Shown here: positions 33,301-39,841 of the stretch, piece after piece
How the letters are laid out: every line of letters begins with the position of its first letter
Numbering within the stretch: the stretch's first letter is position 1
Assembly (NCBI GenBank): GCA_035048485.1
Contig: CM068588.1
Span: 29,220,769 to 29,284,768 of the forward strand
Length of the DNA: 64,000 bases
From: Pteria penguin
Taxonomy: Eukaryota; Mollusca; Bivalvia; Pterioida; Pteriidae
Direction: 5' to 3'
Translations under genes and position numbers: made by a program
Notes under the pieces: generated by a model
What the model saw: the letters and a program-made list of their open reading frames with translations, nothing else
Told to the model about the DNA's origin: nothing
Databases searched by the model: none

Positions 33301-34238
33301 GTTAAAACTAAACATTGGGCATCAGTATCTCTTGAAAACATTCTGATATTGTAAATAAATTATCATGTTAAATAATCTTATTTACTCAGCTGACCTATTG
33401 CGATTGTTTTTGTAACTTCTTGAAAATCACTCGGCCAAACATATTGTCACCAACGAGGATAATAGGAACATAAATACCGAGTTTCGTGGTTTCTCCTTGA
33501 GGGCATTAGGGGCAGGACCAAATCTACTGAATAGCACAATGTTCAAAAACTCTCCTTTACTCCTGCAGATATGTAGTATTTTGTTTCCTGCAATCTGATT
33601 GATTGTCTTACTTGCATGCGTCACTTTTGATTTTGATATTTGTAGCAGAGATAAAGGATGAAATTAACATTTTTGGTGTTAATATGACTGGAAATAGGTA
33701 GATATGTATGAAATACAGTTGTGTAAGTTGAATTATTGTAAAAATTGCTTGAAAATCGACTGTAAATTCACCGCGTTCAAATTGACTTCTATCGACACGG
33801 AATGAGCCTAAACGGATTCCATCTCAGTTTCAGCGACATAACACAAACGGGAGGAATCAGAGACGGAATTGTTCAGTCTAGTATGAATCCCGTTGAAAGA
33901 TAATGCCCATTGTCATCTATTGAATAAGATCTTATCAAATATTCCAGATCTTGTAAAATGTTCAACATGTAATGATGTCTATATTATTCTTGTCATTTAC
34001 ATGCATGAAATGCACGCTATTTCCTGTACATCAGAATATCATGTTGTTTTATATGGAATTTTGTATTTGATCCAGGAATATGTCCTCAGCCCTTAACTCC
34101 AGACAACGTTCGAAGGGATCCTACTTTGACGACTCCTTCACTCCTATTTCTTTTGAAAACTCTTTATATGCAGAGACTCAGGGTGGAGATTTTCCTGAGG
34201 GGACACGGCTCAATATTAATTATACCTACGAAGACTGA
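13600..34238 (+). CDS. DSL-family Notch ligand (Delta-like), about 11 exons
   Basis: DSL ligands are type I membrane proteins that bind Notch on neighbouring cells. Exons: 13,619-13,663 (signal), 20,350-20,504 and 21,674-21,806 (MNNL), 24,362-24,513, 25,391-25,527 (DSL), 26,325-26,447 (DSL end, EGF1), 26,720-28,540 (EGF array), 30,562-30,647, one near 32.83-33.00 kb, 33,150-33,247 (membrane) and 34,076-34,238 (tail). Phases match at every junction except into the exon near 32.9 kb. The protein is about 1,020 residues with 17 EGF repeats. There is no von Willebrand C or Jagged-type cysteine-rich block, so Delta-like is the better class. EGF1-2 lack the DOS pattern. Within the animal DSL family I cannot assign a finer orthologue. 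Confidence 0.9.
13619..13663 (+). CDS. Notch ligand exon 1: signal peptide
   Basis: ATG at 13,619 encodes MKCWIFAATLLFPFL, a short basic start followed by a hydrophobic run, then the donor gtaagt in phase 0, which matches exon 2. A possible acceptor (tgttttcag, ending at 13,599) lies just upstream, so a non-coding 5' exon may exist. A 'ttttataaa' word near 13,575 is an alternative promoter element. Start choice: only this Met opens a signal-like run that joins exon 2 in frame. Confidence 0.7.
14231..14274. repeat. (AT)n microsatellite
   Basis: About 40 bp of alternating AT directly left of a SINE; a second AT run (about 14,561-14,607) lies directly on its other side. Confidence 0.95.
14286..14551 (-). 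mobile_element. tRNA-derived SINE, copy 1
   Basis: On the minus strand it starts with a tRNA-like head (AGCCGGTGTGGCCTAGTGGA; B-box-like GGTTCGACTCCCGC region near 14,480-14,510) followed by a body and a tail ending ACGTAAAACAATAATCAA. The same sequence recurs at 17.7, 23.1 and 29.7 kb. Both flanks are AT microsatellite, so the target duplication cannot be read. Confidence 0.85.
16519..17624. repeat. 50-bp minisatellite, about 22 copies
   Basis: The unit runs CACATTATCAAGAGCATACC, ACGGTGGACAGCGATGTATC, then GTGTGACTCT. Copies differ mainly at a few C/T and T/G positions. A one-base-shorter variant with GAGCAACTATGG occurs at 16,852 and 17,251, exactly 399 bp apart, and the sequence between is nearly identical, so there is an 8-unit higher-order duplication. 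The 73-codon frames across it are a by-product of the repeat. Confidence 0.95.
17709..17971 (-). mobile_element. tRNA-derived SINE, copy 2, with target-site duplication
   Basis: Same family and orientation as the copy at 14.3 kb, with a deletion in the head region and more point changes. It is flanked by AAGAAGGTTCC at 17,698-17,708 and 17,973-17,983, an 11-bp direct repeat that fits target-primed insertion. Confidence 0.88.
18116..18230. mobile_element. Small inverted-repeat element (GGCGGAT ends)
   Basis: Left end GGCGGATTTAGAGGGG, right end AAATTTCTAGATCCGCC. The terminal GGCGGA/TCCGCC pair and interior words such as 'gcaaacccctttcc' and 'agactgcaaca' match the element at 61.2 kb in part. 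Too short to code, so read as a MITE. Confidence 0.6.
18484..18735 (-). pseudogene. Merlin/ISXO2-type transposase fragment (N-terminal zinc ribbon)
   Basis: The minus-strand frame of 83 codons contains GYLRQQGLLTDEIKCRHC, then LPMQLAKV and SWRCINNRCTKR. The pattern 'L...GLL....CxxCxxPM.L.......Y.WRC....C.K' is the zinc-ribbon start of ISXO2-like (IS1595/Merlin) DDE transposases, which are common in mollusc genomes. Only this part is present; the frame stops before any catalytic Asp/Glu region and no terminal repeats were identified. Most likely a broken transposon relic in intron 1. The family call is from motif memory only. Confidence 0.65.
18971..19090. repeat. Cluster of short palindromes in intron 1
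   Basis: Four related palindromic words built on CCAGTATYCTT / AAGRATACTGG lie within about 120 bp, at about 18,971-18,994, 19,000-19,023, 19,037-19,058 and 19,063-19,080 (half copy). AGTATTCTTAAGAATACT at 19,039-19,056 is a perfect 18-bp palindrome. Could be relics of a fold-back element or a hairpin-forming spacer. Confidence 0.75.
19478..19661 (-). mobile_element. tRNA-derived SINE of a second family
   Basis: On the minus strand: GGGGACCAGGTAGTGCAGTT, GGTAGCGCGCTCGCTTCTCA and, after a short gap, CCCGGGTTTCGATTCCCAG give clear A-box and B-box-like words of a tRNA-derived head. The body has the 'gggaggaaaccggagtactc' block seen in SINE-like repeats of several aquatic animals. Not a functional tRNA: the cloverleaf does not close and the body continues. 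Confidence 0.75.
20350..20504 (+). CDS. Notch ligand exon 2: first half of MNNL domain
   Basis: Starts AGG GTG GAT (RVDATATISVQFFDYRNPNG), then KGANGHYCDGKFFVRGSDCD and HRFIVCLDQQYG. The 'V.F..Y.N.NG....G..C......C...F.VCL' pattern is that of the N-terminal C2-like (MNNL) domain that contacts Notch. The acceptor is tatctag (phase 0) and the donor gtaaga (phase 2), both matching neighbours. Confidence 0.88.
20505..21673. other. Notch ligand intron 2
   Basis: AT-rich. Carries an (AAAAAC)n run at 21,358-21,396 and the plus-oriented dispersed repeat at about 21,408-21,630, which abuts the exon 3 acceptor region. No other feature seen. Confidence 0.7.
21408..21630 (+). repeat. Dispersed mollusc repeat, plus-oriented copy
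   Basis: Contains 'aaggtcattgtcaaggtcaaaag', then GTCTCTATCCCGCACGGTTC, AAAAGCTATGGCCAAGGTTA, an (AAACAGAC)-like purine run and 'atgtccccgatccaggggca'. The first part is inverted relative to the copy at 37-185. It ends about 45 bp before exon 3. Confidence 0.7.
21674..21806 (+). CDS. Notch ligand exon 3: second half of MNNL domain
   Basis: Enters in phase 2 and encodes SRSVWHCPYGRRNTGYIRNS, FGRSIGGTANPMLFTVNQWP. The 'C.YG......I..N......G.TNP..F.....WP' pattern matches Delta and Jagged at this point, ending at the conserved Trp-Pro just before the exon boundary, as in other DSL genes. Acceptor tttacag; the first donor is gtaagt at 21,807, phase 0. That donor is the first unit of the 23-bp tandem array, so several more gtaagt sites follow at once. 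Confidence 0.88.
21798..22565. repeat. 23-bp minisatellite seeded on the exon 3 splice donor
   Basis: The unit is CAGTGGCCGGTAAGTGTTAC plus CAT. About 33 copies, some shortened or diverged (GTAAATG, GTATGTG, loss of GTAA). The first unit spans the last bases of exon 3 (CAGTGGCCG) and its donor GTAAGTG, so the array consists of repeated exon-end plus donor sequence. It lies in intron 3. Confidence 0.95.
23097..23341 (-). mobile_element. tRNA-derived SINE, copy 3, with target-site duplication
   Basis: Same family and orientation as copies at 14.3 and 17.7 kb, with the B-box part deleted. The flanks TTCTTTACGTTCGT (23,083-23,096) and TTCTTTGCGTTCGT (23,342-23,355) form a 14-bp direct repeat with one mismatch, a convincing target-site duplication. 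Confidence 0.88.
24031..24160. mobile_element. Fold-back element in intron 3
   Basis: The left arm (CCCCTGCTACTGCATCTTCG ... AAGCCAAG ... AAGCTTGGCTAC) and the right arm (GTAGCCAGGCTTATC ... CTTGGCTTGCGAAGATGCTG, CTACAGGGG) are imperfect reverse complements about 60 bp long with a loop of about a dozen bases. Reads as a small hairpin-type non-autonomous element. Confidence 0.75.
24362..24513 (+). CDS. Notch ligand exon 4: between MNNL and DSL
   Basis: Begins GGATCTGTGAGG (GSVRIKIDVWDHDDNNDDFV), directly continuing ...NQWP; the same order 'WPG..SL.VEAW.D.N' occurs in Delta proteins. It then encodes VVHSSTPSYNVTSASTPPLR and ends THRT in phase 2. Ser/Thr-rich in the second half with one N-glycosylation sequon (NVT). 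Confidence 0.85.
24514..25390. other. Notch ligand intron 4
   Basis: AT-rich with a (CA)-rich patch near 24,540-24,560. No repeat family or coding signal recognised. The acceptor for exon 5 is tcaattttag, ending at 25,390. Confidence 0.65.
25391..25527 (+). CDS. Notch ligand exon 5: DSL domain
   Basis: Encodes LRLRIKVYCNPNYYGRDCAT, FCAPRDDAFGHYICDWRTGR, KTCLKG. The cysteine spacing (8, 3, 11, 8, then 8 into exon 6) and the YYG, PRDD and FGH words are diagnostic of the DSL domain, the Notch-binding module. The usual Arg in C-R-P-R-D is Ala here (CAPRDD). Phase 2 in, phase 1 out. Confidence 0.95.
25530..25576. repeat. (AT)n microsatellite after the exon 5 donor
   Basis: Starts three bases after the gtacga donor and consists of TATATATATATC-type units. 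A (TC)n run at about 25,701-25,735 that turns into (TG)n follows in the same intron. Confidence 0.9.
26325..26447 (+). CDS. Notch ligand exon 6: end of DSL and EGF repeat 1
   Basis: Encodes WQGMNCMSKVDNCLSSPCMH, GAICHSNHDNFRCDCADGFV. GWQG.NC completes the DSL domain; the rest is a complete EGF repeat less its last cysteine, which is in exon 7. EGF1 goes straight into a standard repeat and lacks the arrangement of the DOS motif found in Jagged/Serrate and many Deltas. Phase 1 at both ends. Confidence 0.9.
26627..26709. repeat. 27-bp tandem triplication before the exon 7 acceptor
   Basis: TTTCTTTTTTAACTGTACAT plus AGTGTAA is repeated three times, the last copy merging into the polypyrimidine tract and acceptor (ttgcag) of exon 7. 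Confidence 0.85.
26720..28540 (+). CDS. Notch ligand exon 7: EGF array in one exon
   Basis: A single 1,821-bp exon (607 codons, phase 1 both ends). It completes EGF1, encodes 15 full EGF repeats and most of a sixteenth, whose final cysteine (GDLC) is in exon 8, giving 17 in the protein. Nearly all are calcium-binding type, with D/N-E-C at the start and C-x-D/N-x4-F/Y-x-C later. Many have the sequon GNST at the third cysteine. The in-frame ATG at 26,752 is not a start: the frame is open back to the acceptor and the first repeat needs the upstream residues. The reading frame runs on past the donor (gtaaga, 28,541) to a stop at 28,663-28,665, but those residues have no EGF character. Confidence 0.95.
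29191..29376. mobile_element. Degenerate inverted-repeat element (GCGGATCCAGA family)
   Basis: Left end CATGCGCGGATCCAGAGGGG and a decayed right end CTCGATCCACGCCCGCAT. The left end matches that of the element at 34.6 kb over CATGCGCGGATCCAGA; the interior shows the same 'ggtctggaccc' wording. Confidence 0.6.
29718..29984 (+). mobile_element. tRNA-derived SINE, copy 4 (plus orientation)
   Basis: Head: ACCGGTGTAGCACAGTGGAT (A box), GAGGTCCCGAGTTCGATTCC (B box). Body with 'tttcggatgaga' and 'gcatcaggcaga', tail GAGTGACGTAAAACAATAAT then CAATCAG. This is the copy that best shows the tRNA origin in reading orientation. Confidence 0.88.
30000..30085. repeat. (CA)n-(TA)n compound microsatellite
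   Basis: CA repeats with one interruption pass into TA repeats at about 30,055. Confidence 0.95.
30230..30327. repeat. Long (AT)n microsatellite
   Basis: Close to 90 bp of uninterrupted AT. Reading frames across it give only Tyr-Ile runs and are not genes. Confidence 0.97.
30562..30647 (+). CDS. Notch ligand exon 8: end of last EGF and start of juxtamembrane stalk
   Basis: Enters in phase 1 to give GDLCDQKVETEALHGTSG, completing EGF 17, then NSSPVAANSQK. Acceptor gttacag; donor gtatgc after AAG (phase 0). A stronger-looking donor, gtaagt at 30,679 (phase 1), lies 31 bases on and the frame is open to it, so an extended form is possible. Confidence 0.75.
30690..32650. repeat. Degenerate 52-bp minisatellite in intron 8
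   Basis: Roughly 37 diverged units of about 52 bp, each with the order CATCGAACCCAGATAACACG, TAGATAGCCAGACCTTCC, AAAATGTCCC. Copies differ at many positions and by small indels, so the array is old. It starts just after the possible donor at 30,679. The long minus-strand frames through it repeat the same residues and are artefacts. Confidence 0.9.
32828..32996 (+). CDS. Notch ligand exon 9: juxtamembrane segment, start uncertain
   Basis: The frame encodes IYITSVLDIEDDGGVYKYLN, LLEDYVSHLLIGQLESSQNV, TLIRPFPRFLCQNLRT with the donor gtaagc at 32,997 in phase 0, which fits the membrane exon. The 5' end is uncertain: the AG ending at 32,827 gives phase 2, AGs ending at 32,844, 32,850 and 32,856 give phase 1, and the one ending at 32,897 gives phase 0. 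Only the last fits exon 8 as drawn; the phase-1 sites fit the extended exon 8 donor at 30,679; phase 2 would need a missing exon. The sequence reads as a folded extracellular stalk but I do not recognise a domain. Confidence 0.6.
33150..33247 (+). CDS. Notch ligand exon 10: transmembrane helix
   Basis: Encodes GWVASHWYVVLAIAVACLLL, GGVIAILFVRRK: about 23 hydrophobic residues followed by RRKR across the junction, a stop-transfer signal placing the tail in the cytosol. Acceptor tctgacag, donor gtaaat, phase 0 in and phase 2 out. Confidence 0.9.
33248..34075. other. Notch ligand intron 10
   Basis: AT-rich unique-looking sequence; no repeat family or coding exon recognised. The acceptor gatccag ends at 34,075. 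Confidence 0.6.
34076..34238 (+). CDS. Notch ligand exon 11: cytoplasmic tail and stop
   Basis: Joins in phase 2 to read NMSSALNSRQRSKGSYFDDS, FTPISFENSLYAETQGGDFP, EGTRLNINYTYED and TGA at 34,236-34,238. The tail is only about 56 residues. FENSLY is close to an F-x-N-P-x-Y type endocytic motif but lacks the proline. I see no clear Mind bomb-type N-box and the end is not a classic PDZ ligand. The stop codon overlaps a TGACGTCA octamer. No AATAAA occurs in the next 880 bp, so the transcript end is unknown. Confidence 0.85.
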
Positions 34239-34630
34239 CGTCATTGAACCACTAAGGAGCTGTCTTTCTAATAGCTACAATAATGCACCCATTCCCGACT
34301 CATTGTTATTTTGGCATTTTCAGCAGTCAGGGAGTTGAGAACGTCAATAGAGCAAGGAATCGGGGAGAGATACATTACTGTAGTTCACATTCTAAGAGTT
34401 CGGATCTTATCGTACGGACGTGAAGTGCAGTGACAGAAAATTATTGCAGAGTGACATAGTCTTGCTATTGTCCAGATTGAGTTATTCTACATTATTATAC
34501 TGAGTCGGGGTGGATATGATTCCTGCCGATTTTCCATCGATTTTTGTACCTCATAAAATGTCATTAATCATCTTATAATATTTTTCCTTATAATTTGGGG
34601 TCCATTTCTCCATAATCATCAAACCATCAC

Positions 34631-34820
34631 TGCATGCGCGGATCCAGAAATTTTTGTCAGAGGGGGTCCAACCAAAAAAGGTAAATTTTTCTCTTAGACG
34701 AGGGGGGGGGGGGTCCAACCCCAAAAATTCCCAAAAATTACCTTTTTTTGGTAAAATTTTCGGATTCCAGGGGGGTCCAGACCCCCCTAACCCCCCCCCC
34801 CCTCTGTATCCGCGCATGCA
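34631..34820. mobile_element. Inverted-repeat element with 18-bp termini
   Basis: The left end TGCATGCGCGGATCCAGA and the right end TCTGTATCCGCGCATGCA are reverse complements with one mismatch. The interior is rich in G runs on one side and C runs on the other and folds back in part ('gggggtccaacc', 'ggtaaatttt' against 'ggtaaaatttt'). Too short to code. Same family as the decayed copy at 29.2 kb. Confidence 0.8.
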
Positions 34821-35539
34821 CTGTCATATGATGAACTAGCTATGTTTAAGCTAGAAAGCATCGTACAGACGGGCTCCAAGCTGTGACCTTTTAAGAAACC
34901 CGAGTTAACTAACCAATAAGAACTTCCGTATTATCCGAGTCATGTAAATGTGCTTGGTCATCGTCGTAAAACCTCGGTCCGGAATCGCATCCTTCGTGCA
35001 TATCTTAATTATTCATGAGGTCTTAGTGAATCCAAACACACAACCAATCAAATCAAGGATTTTAAACCAAGAATTCTCTTGCCGATAACAAATATTGTGA
35101 TTGGATAAATTGGACTCACCTAATAAATATTCATTAGATACGAAGGATTTCTGGCACATAATCACGAGTAGGTAAGGGCACAGCAATTTCGGATTGCGGT
35201 TTTAGGACGATGGTGATCGATAAATCCTGGTTATTGTAAGTGTAAAAATATGATATCATCGAAACCAGGTTGCATTTTTATAATGAGATTTAAGATTTGC
35301 TCAACTGTAAATATATGTGATGTATATACATGTATGGCATTTTATTATTCACAAATATATTGACTACATTGCTTTTCTTTTGTGTTCCAATTAATAAGAT
35401 ACTTTATGTATACGTCTATATATATATAATGTGTTCATGGGAATTACCTCCCTTCCTTCAAAGAAGTAAAATGGTAATATAAGAATTATAATGAGTTGCT
35501 TTACTTATATGATACACTGTAATGTTGCTAGTGTTATTA

Positions 35540-35925
35540 GCGTCATATAAAAACTATTAATTCTAGTGTCACTAGTGTCCTAAACCGGTTAACCCGGTTA
35601 AACCGATGGGCCCGTAAATCGGTTAACCACACCATTTGTTTGGCTTTTATCAAATTAAATGACCGTCCTAAGTCGGTATCGTAATTGCACTGCAATCAAA
35701 TATTTTTGTAATGTGTTATATGTTCTAGTATATTATTTATATTCATGTATTGGATAGCTCCATGGTGACTTCTGCCACATAACTGAGCCAGTAACTCCTC
35801 TTTTTTCTTCTAGTGTTACTAGTGTCTGATAAAGTGTGTTAATTCTAGTGTTACTAGTATCTTATGAAATGTGTTAATTCTAGTGTTACTAGTTTCTTAA
35901 AATGCTAATTTTAGTGTTACTTAAA
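35540..35925. repeat. Short tandem repeat TTCTAGTGTTACTAGTGTC, interrupted
   Basis: Units of about 40-45 bp with TAATTCTAGTGTTACTAGTG and a variable AT-rich spacer occur at about 35,560, 35,809, 35,855 and 35,895. The gap between the first and the rest contains the dispersed repeat copy at 35,700-35,809. Confidence 0.75.
35700..35809 (+). repeat. Inverted-repeat partner, left of the TLR
   Basis: About 110 bp including TGTTCTAGTATATTATTTAT, ATTCATGTATTGGATAGCTC, CATGGTGACTTCTGCCACAT and AACTGAGCCAGTAACTCCTC. Its reverse complement, with few mismatches, is at 39,842-39,955. Confidence 0.85.
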
Positions 35926-37020
35926 GGCATTTCATCGGTCCTTCACACTTTATCTCTTCTTTATAAGCAACGACATGAATGATAATTATATCATTTCAAT
36001 AACTTCAATCAGAGACATAGACTATGTCTCTATCTGGATTTAAAAAGTATTCCATTTTTATTCCTTTAAACCACAAATTACTAGTATTTTGAAGGTTTTA
36101 CAACGTAGACTAAATATATACAAATATCTATACATGTACTTCTATATTTATGCATAATTTAAAAATACATAAACAGATAATTACATTATTTATTCATTTA
36201 TATTAACAATAAAAGAATATGCAGTTTATGATTAACTAGGAAGAATAACCTTCCTGAGTACATACAACTACAACAAAAGAATATTTATATCTAGCAATAA
36301 ATTGGACACCTTAATGAAGTCCTAAAGAAATCGTGATAACTTTTTATAATAAAGAAATATATGGAACAAAGTCATCTTTGTCACAATAATACGAGAGTGT
36401 GTATTACTGCTACTAAAATTTCGTTTACAAATTAAAAAAAAAAATACAAAGTCTACATAAAGGAACAAGTAAGAAAAATGTTATGCCCGTGTATAGCATC
36501 AGGGTATATAGTGCTTTTCATACTCGTCTTCTGTCCGTCCCATTTTTATTTTACTTCTTTTATACGAAACTGCAATGACATGTTCATGTCAATTCATACA
36601 TAAACATTCTTAAGAGGGCATTTCAACCTTACCAAAATATTCGACCTTCAGATTCTCTTTGATCTTGACCTCACATTTTGTTTCCTTTACACAGCTTCAT
36701 ACACAGATTAATCTAGGTGAGAGCACACCGAATTTGTTTAACATTGACCTTCCCTTTGACCTCGACCTCATATTTTCTGAATTTACAGTTGTACTTTGAA
36801 TGTCTTTAGGGTTTCTTTCATACAACTTCATACCCACATACATTGCATAGTAATAGAATCCTTCTGACATTGAAATTAAATTTCTTGATTTTGTTTTCCC
36901 CCTTTGCTTTAATACCTTATCTGAGATTCTCATACAACATCAGCTTGATATACAGATACTTTATGACTTTTATAAAATCAACTGTTTCATCTAACACAAT
37001 GAAATAACATGACAACTTTC

Positions 37021-37026
37021 TTTATT
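37021..37026 (-). promoter_or_regulatory. Candidate polyadenylation signal of the TLR gene
   Basis: TTTATT on the plus strand, so AATAAA on the minus strand, 42 bases downstream of the TLR stop codon. The spacing suits a very short 3' UTR. Confidence 0.4.
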
Positions 37027-37067
37027 CAACGTTCGACCATGATTATCATGTATTCATGCGTTTTTTA

Positions 37068-39218
37068 TTATTTGTGAGGATGCCCAAGGCGTTTTGTGAT
37101 ACCTTTAAGAATATGTTCATGTCGATTACAAAAGTACGCAATTTTGCCAATCCTACGAAATGCGATGATAAATCTGTTTTTGCAATTATCTGTACTTCCA
37201 TCAAAATCCAAAACAACAATCTTCTTCATTTTGTCGTGTAAAATTGCTTTTATAATCTGCGAAAATTCGAGCTGAGACGAGTTGTTTTCCTCGCACGACA
37301 CGTACTCGGCTGATACTAATACAATTACGTTTCTTGATTCATTCAGCGCATGCGCGATTGATACTTCTCTTACACTTCCGGGAAGGATATCCAGATTAGG
37401 ATCGAATATTGCAAAGCCAGACTGTTGAAGGTATCTCCTTAACTGTGTTTTAATCCAAACGACAAGTTCCACGTTGTCGACACTATAGGACAAAAAGACA
37501 TCGAATGTGGCGGCCGGATTAATCGGGTTTTTCTGACGACTGAAAGGTCTCAGCAGAAATCTTAACTCTGTGCTGAAATATTTTGTCAGCAACAACGTAA
37601 CTAATGCTAAGACCACAAACCCCAGAGCAGACGATATCGAAATCAAAGACCAATTTTCTGTAACAACAGAATGACAATCCAAAGTATCAAAATCAAACTC
37701 ATCTATTGAAAAGAAATCATTAGCAATCTTACAGTATAGCGTATTGTTTGGAAAATCTGATCTTCTCCACTTCCTTATCCATTTGTTAACGCATTCGCAG
37801 TCCAGTTTCGTATTATCTAGTAAAATCAGTCGTGGTGGTAAAATTTGAAAGTCATTTGGAAGCTTGCGTAATTCATTGCTCGATAAATCCAAAAATTTCA
37901 ATTTCTTCTTATCAAATTGCATTGAAATATTTTCTGGAATTTCCGTCAACATGTTGTATGACAGATTGATTGACTGGATGCGTCCAAAATAGATTTTAGG
38001 ATAGATGGAGGAAATACTATTATTGGCTAAGTTCAGTTCTATATTGTTGCCGATTCCCGTTGGAATATATTCTGGAAGATCCTTGATACCAAAACAATCA
38101 ACTATTATCTTATCTTGGCTTGGTTGATCCGTACATGTACAGTGTAATGGACATCCTTGTGACCTAGTTATATCACAAACTAACTTATCTCTCCCCTCTG
38201 ACGTCATCAGTGTAAGACCGGAAACTCCAACCATAGCGCGAGGCGCAGGGCAAGTAAAGTTTGGAAAATCCACAAACAAGTTGTTTACTTGATGAATAAA
38301 TATTTCACCTGCTCTAAATATGGGTTCCATCCTACAATCACATATGTACTTGTTTTCACCAAAATAAAAGTTAATTCCAGTATCCGATTTCGGAAATATC
38401 TTGAACAACAAAGGAAATTTATCGACGCTGAATCCGAATGTGTCGTACGATGGGAATGCCATCGGAGGATTGTTTGCAAATGATACCATTCCATACTGGA
38501 AGGAAGTGGAATCAAAATCCACGCTCCAATTACCGTTATTCGTTATGTCGGTAAAGTGATTGTATTCGTAATTAATCTTACAATAGAGTTTATCCATTAC
38601 AACGTTAGAAATATCTAAATTCTTTATCTCGTTGTGTTCGAGATTCACATTAGAAAAATGCATATTTTCAGCACCAAATGCCCATGGATCTATGGTGGTA
38701 ATTTTATTGAATGATAAATCAAGTACTCTTAGTTTTGTAAGTCCTGTAAAATCATCATGTCTAACTTTTTGAATCATGTTTCTAAAGAGAAGAATTTTCT
38801 CTACATTTTTCAAGCAGCGAATGTTTTCAATTCTTTCAATCATATTTGAAGAAAAGTCAATGCTTACTATACTAATAAAATCGCACATATTACTGGGCAT
38901 GCTCTTTAACCATCCATTTCTATGTTTTATTACAGACACATTGTGAGTATGTTTCTCATCCATGCTAATTATAATGACGTCTTTTACGGAAGTATACTCC
39001 AACTGTAATATTTCCGGTGCGTTACCAACTCCAGGTTTTTCCCACAGTGCGGATGAATTGCAAATGCAGCATGATTCTACGCTCTCGGCAACTGGCGTAA
39101 AGCAATATTCTTTACACAGAAGAGATGAGTTCTGCCGCTCCGTTGTATTCCATATCCTATCAGTTTTCACAAAAGACAAAAATCCCAAAACCAGAGGAGC
39201 AGCTAACTTCATCGCCAT
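37068..39218 (-). CDS. Toll-like receptor, intronless (LRR-TM-TIR)
   Basis: A 716-residue type I membrane receptor in one open frame. Signal peptide MAMKLAAPLVLGFLSF. A cysteine-rich N-terminal part (CKEYC...CCIC) is followed by LRRs (LTKLRVLDLSFNKITTIDPW), an LRR C-cap around ICDC, then an LRR N-cap (GCPLHCTC..VDC), further LRRs (LKFLDLSSNELRKLP) and a second C-cap (LDCECVNKWIRKW). The transmembrane helix is at about 525-545 and the TIR domain at 572-716. The internal C-cap/N-cap pair makes it a Drosophila Toll-like (multiple cysteine cluster) type. TIR box 1 FDVFLSY is intact; box 2 reads LDILPGS, with Leu for the usual Arg; no FW box 3 is visible. Bivalves have many such genes. Signalling competence is uncertain. 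Confidence 0.93.
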   Translation of the reverse strand: MAMKLAAPLVLGFLSFVKTDRIWNTTERQNSSLLCKEYCFTPVAESVESCCICNSSALWEKPGVGNAPEILQLEYTSVKDVIIISMDEKHTHNVSVIKHRNGWLKSMPSNMCDFISIVSIDFSSNMIERIENIRCLKNVEKILLFRNMIQKVRHDDFTGLTKLRVLDLSFNKITTIDPWAFGAENMHFSNVNLEHNEIKNLDISNVVMDKLYCKINYEYNHFTDITNNGNWSVDFDSTSFQYGMVSFANNPPMAFPSYDTFGFSVDKFPLLFKIFPKSDTGINFYFGENKYICDCRMEPIFRAGEIFIHQVNNLFVDFPNFTCPAPRAMVGVSGLTLMTSEGRDKLVCDITRSQGCPLHCTCTDQPSQDKIIVDCFGIKDLPEYIPTGIGNNIELNLANNSISSIYPKIYFGRIQSINLSYNMLTEIPENISMQFDKKKLKFLDLSSNELRKLPNDFQILPPRLILLDNTKLDCECVNKWIRKWRRSDFPNNTLYCKIANDFFSIDEFDFDTLDCHSVVTENWSLISISSALGFVVLALVTLLLTKYFSTELRFLLRPFSRQKNPINPAATFDVFLSYSVDNVELVVWIKTQLRRYLQQSGFAIFDPNLDILPGSVREVSIAHALNESRNVIVLVSAEYVSCEENNSSQLEFSQIIKAILHDKMKKIVVLDFDGSTDNCKNRFIIAFRRIGKIAYFCNRHEHILKGITKRLGHPHK
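37071..37505 (-). other. TIR domain of the TLR
   Basis: Residues 572-716. Box 1 FDVFLSYSVDN; box 2 region FAIFDPNLDILPGSVREVSI; then NVIVLVSAEYV, the usual strand D with Ser. The C-terminal part GKIAYFCNRHEHILKGITKR holds no Phe-Trp. Length of about 145 residues is normal, so this is divergence and not truncation. Confidence 0.88.
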
Positions 39219-39841
39219 TTCAGATTTTATATTCTTTCTAAGTGGTCACAATATGTGACCAAGAACCGATTACAAAATCTTTCAAGTTCAAAGGATTTCT
39301 CGAATAAAAACAGACAAGCGGTTTTCGATGGTGTTTATTTTGTTTTATGCACTCCGGATATGTAGACTCAATAGTATTGTATGATATCTTATCACCCTCC
39401 ATAACTTATGAGTTGATTATCCACCCAGATATTTCACTCAGCGAAAGGTTCAGCCAATCCGCGGCGAAAACAAGAACGACCCAATAAAACACCCTCAAAC
39501 TTCGTTTCAAAAACCGTAAACACACAGAAAGATAGTCATTTTCGATAAAGCTTATCTTCTAAATATACACGTATAAGAAAAAGAGCTGAGATATCGAATT
39601 TTGATTCGTGTTGCTAGCGTAGTGACAGTGGTTTTAGTATAATAGCTTTTTATCTCACCTTCCCTCCATCTGTCCCATCATAGATAAGATGCTTCAGTTG
39701 GATAGCCACGCACCAGTATGTGAAATATTACTGTTAAGTATCTGAAGGCAAAGCAACTTTCAAACTGCTCCACCAGGGATATGTAGGTGGTAGACGTACT
39801 CGACAGCTCTCCACCTTTATCCGGAAACATGGTTTGAGAGA

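Larger units (their letters stand above)
34239..37020. other. Intergenic region between Notch ligand and TLR
   Basis: Contains an inverted-repeat element (34.63-34.82 kb), a tandem repeat of TTCTAGTGTTACTAGTGTC (35.5-35.9 kb) interrupted by the left arm of the repeat that also lies beyond the TLR, and AT-rich sequence from 36.0 kb. GGTTAACC/AACCGGTT words cluster at 35,583-35,630. No gene recognised. Confidence 0.6.
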
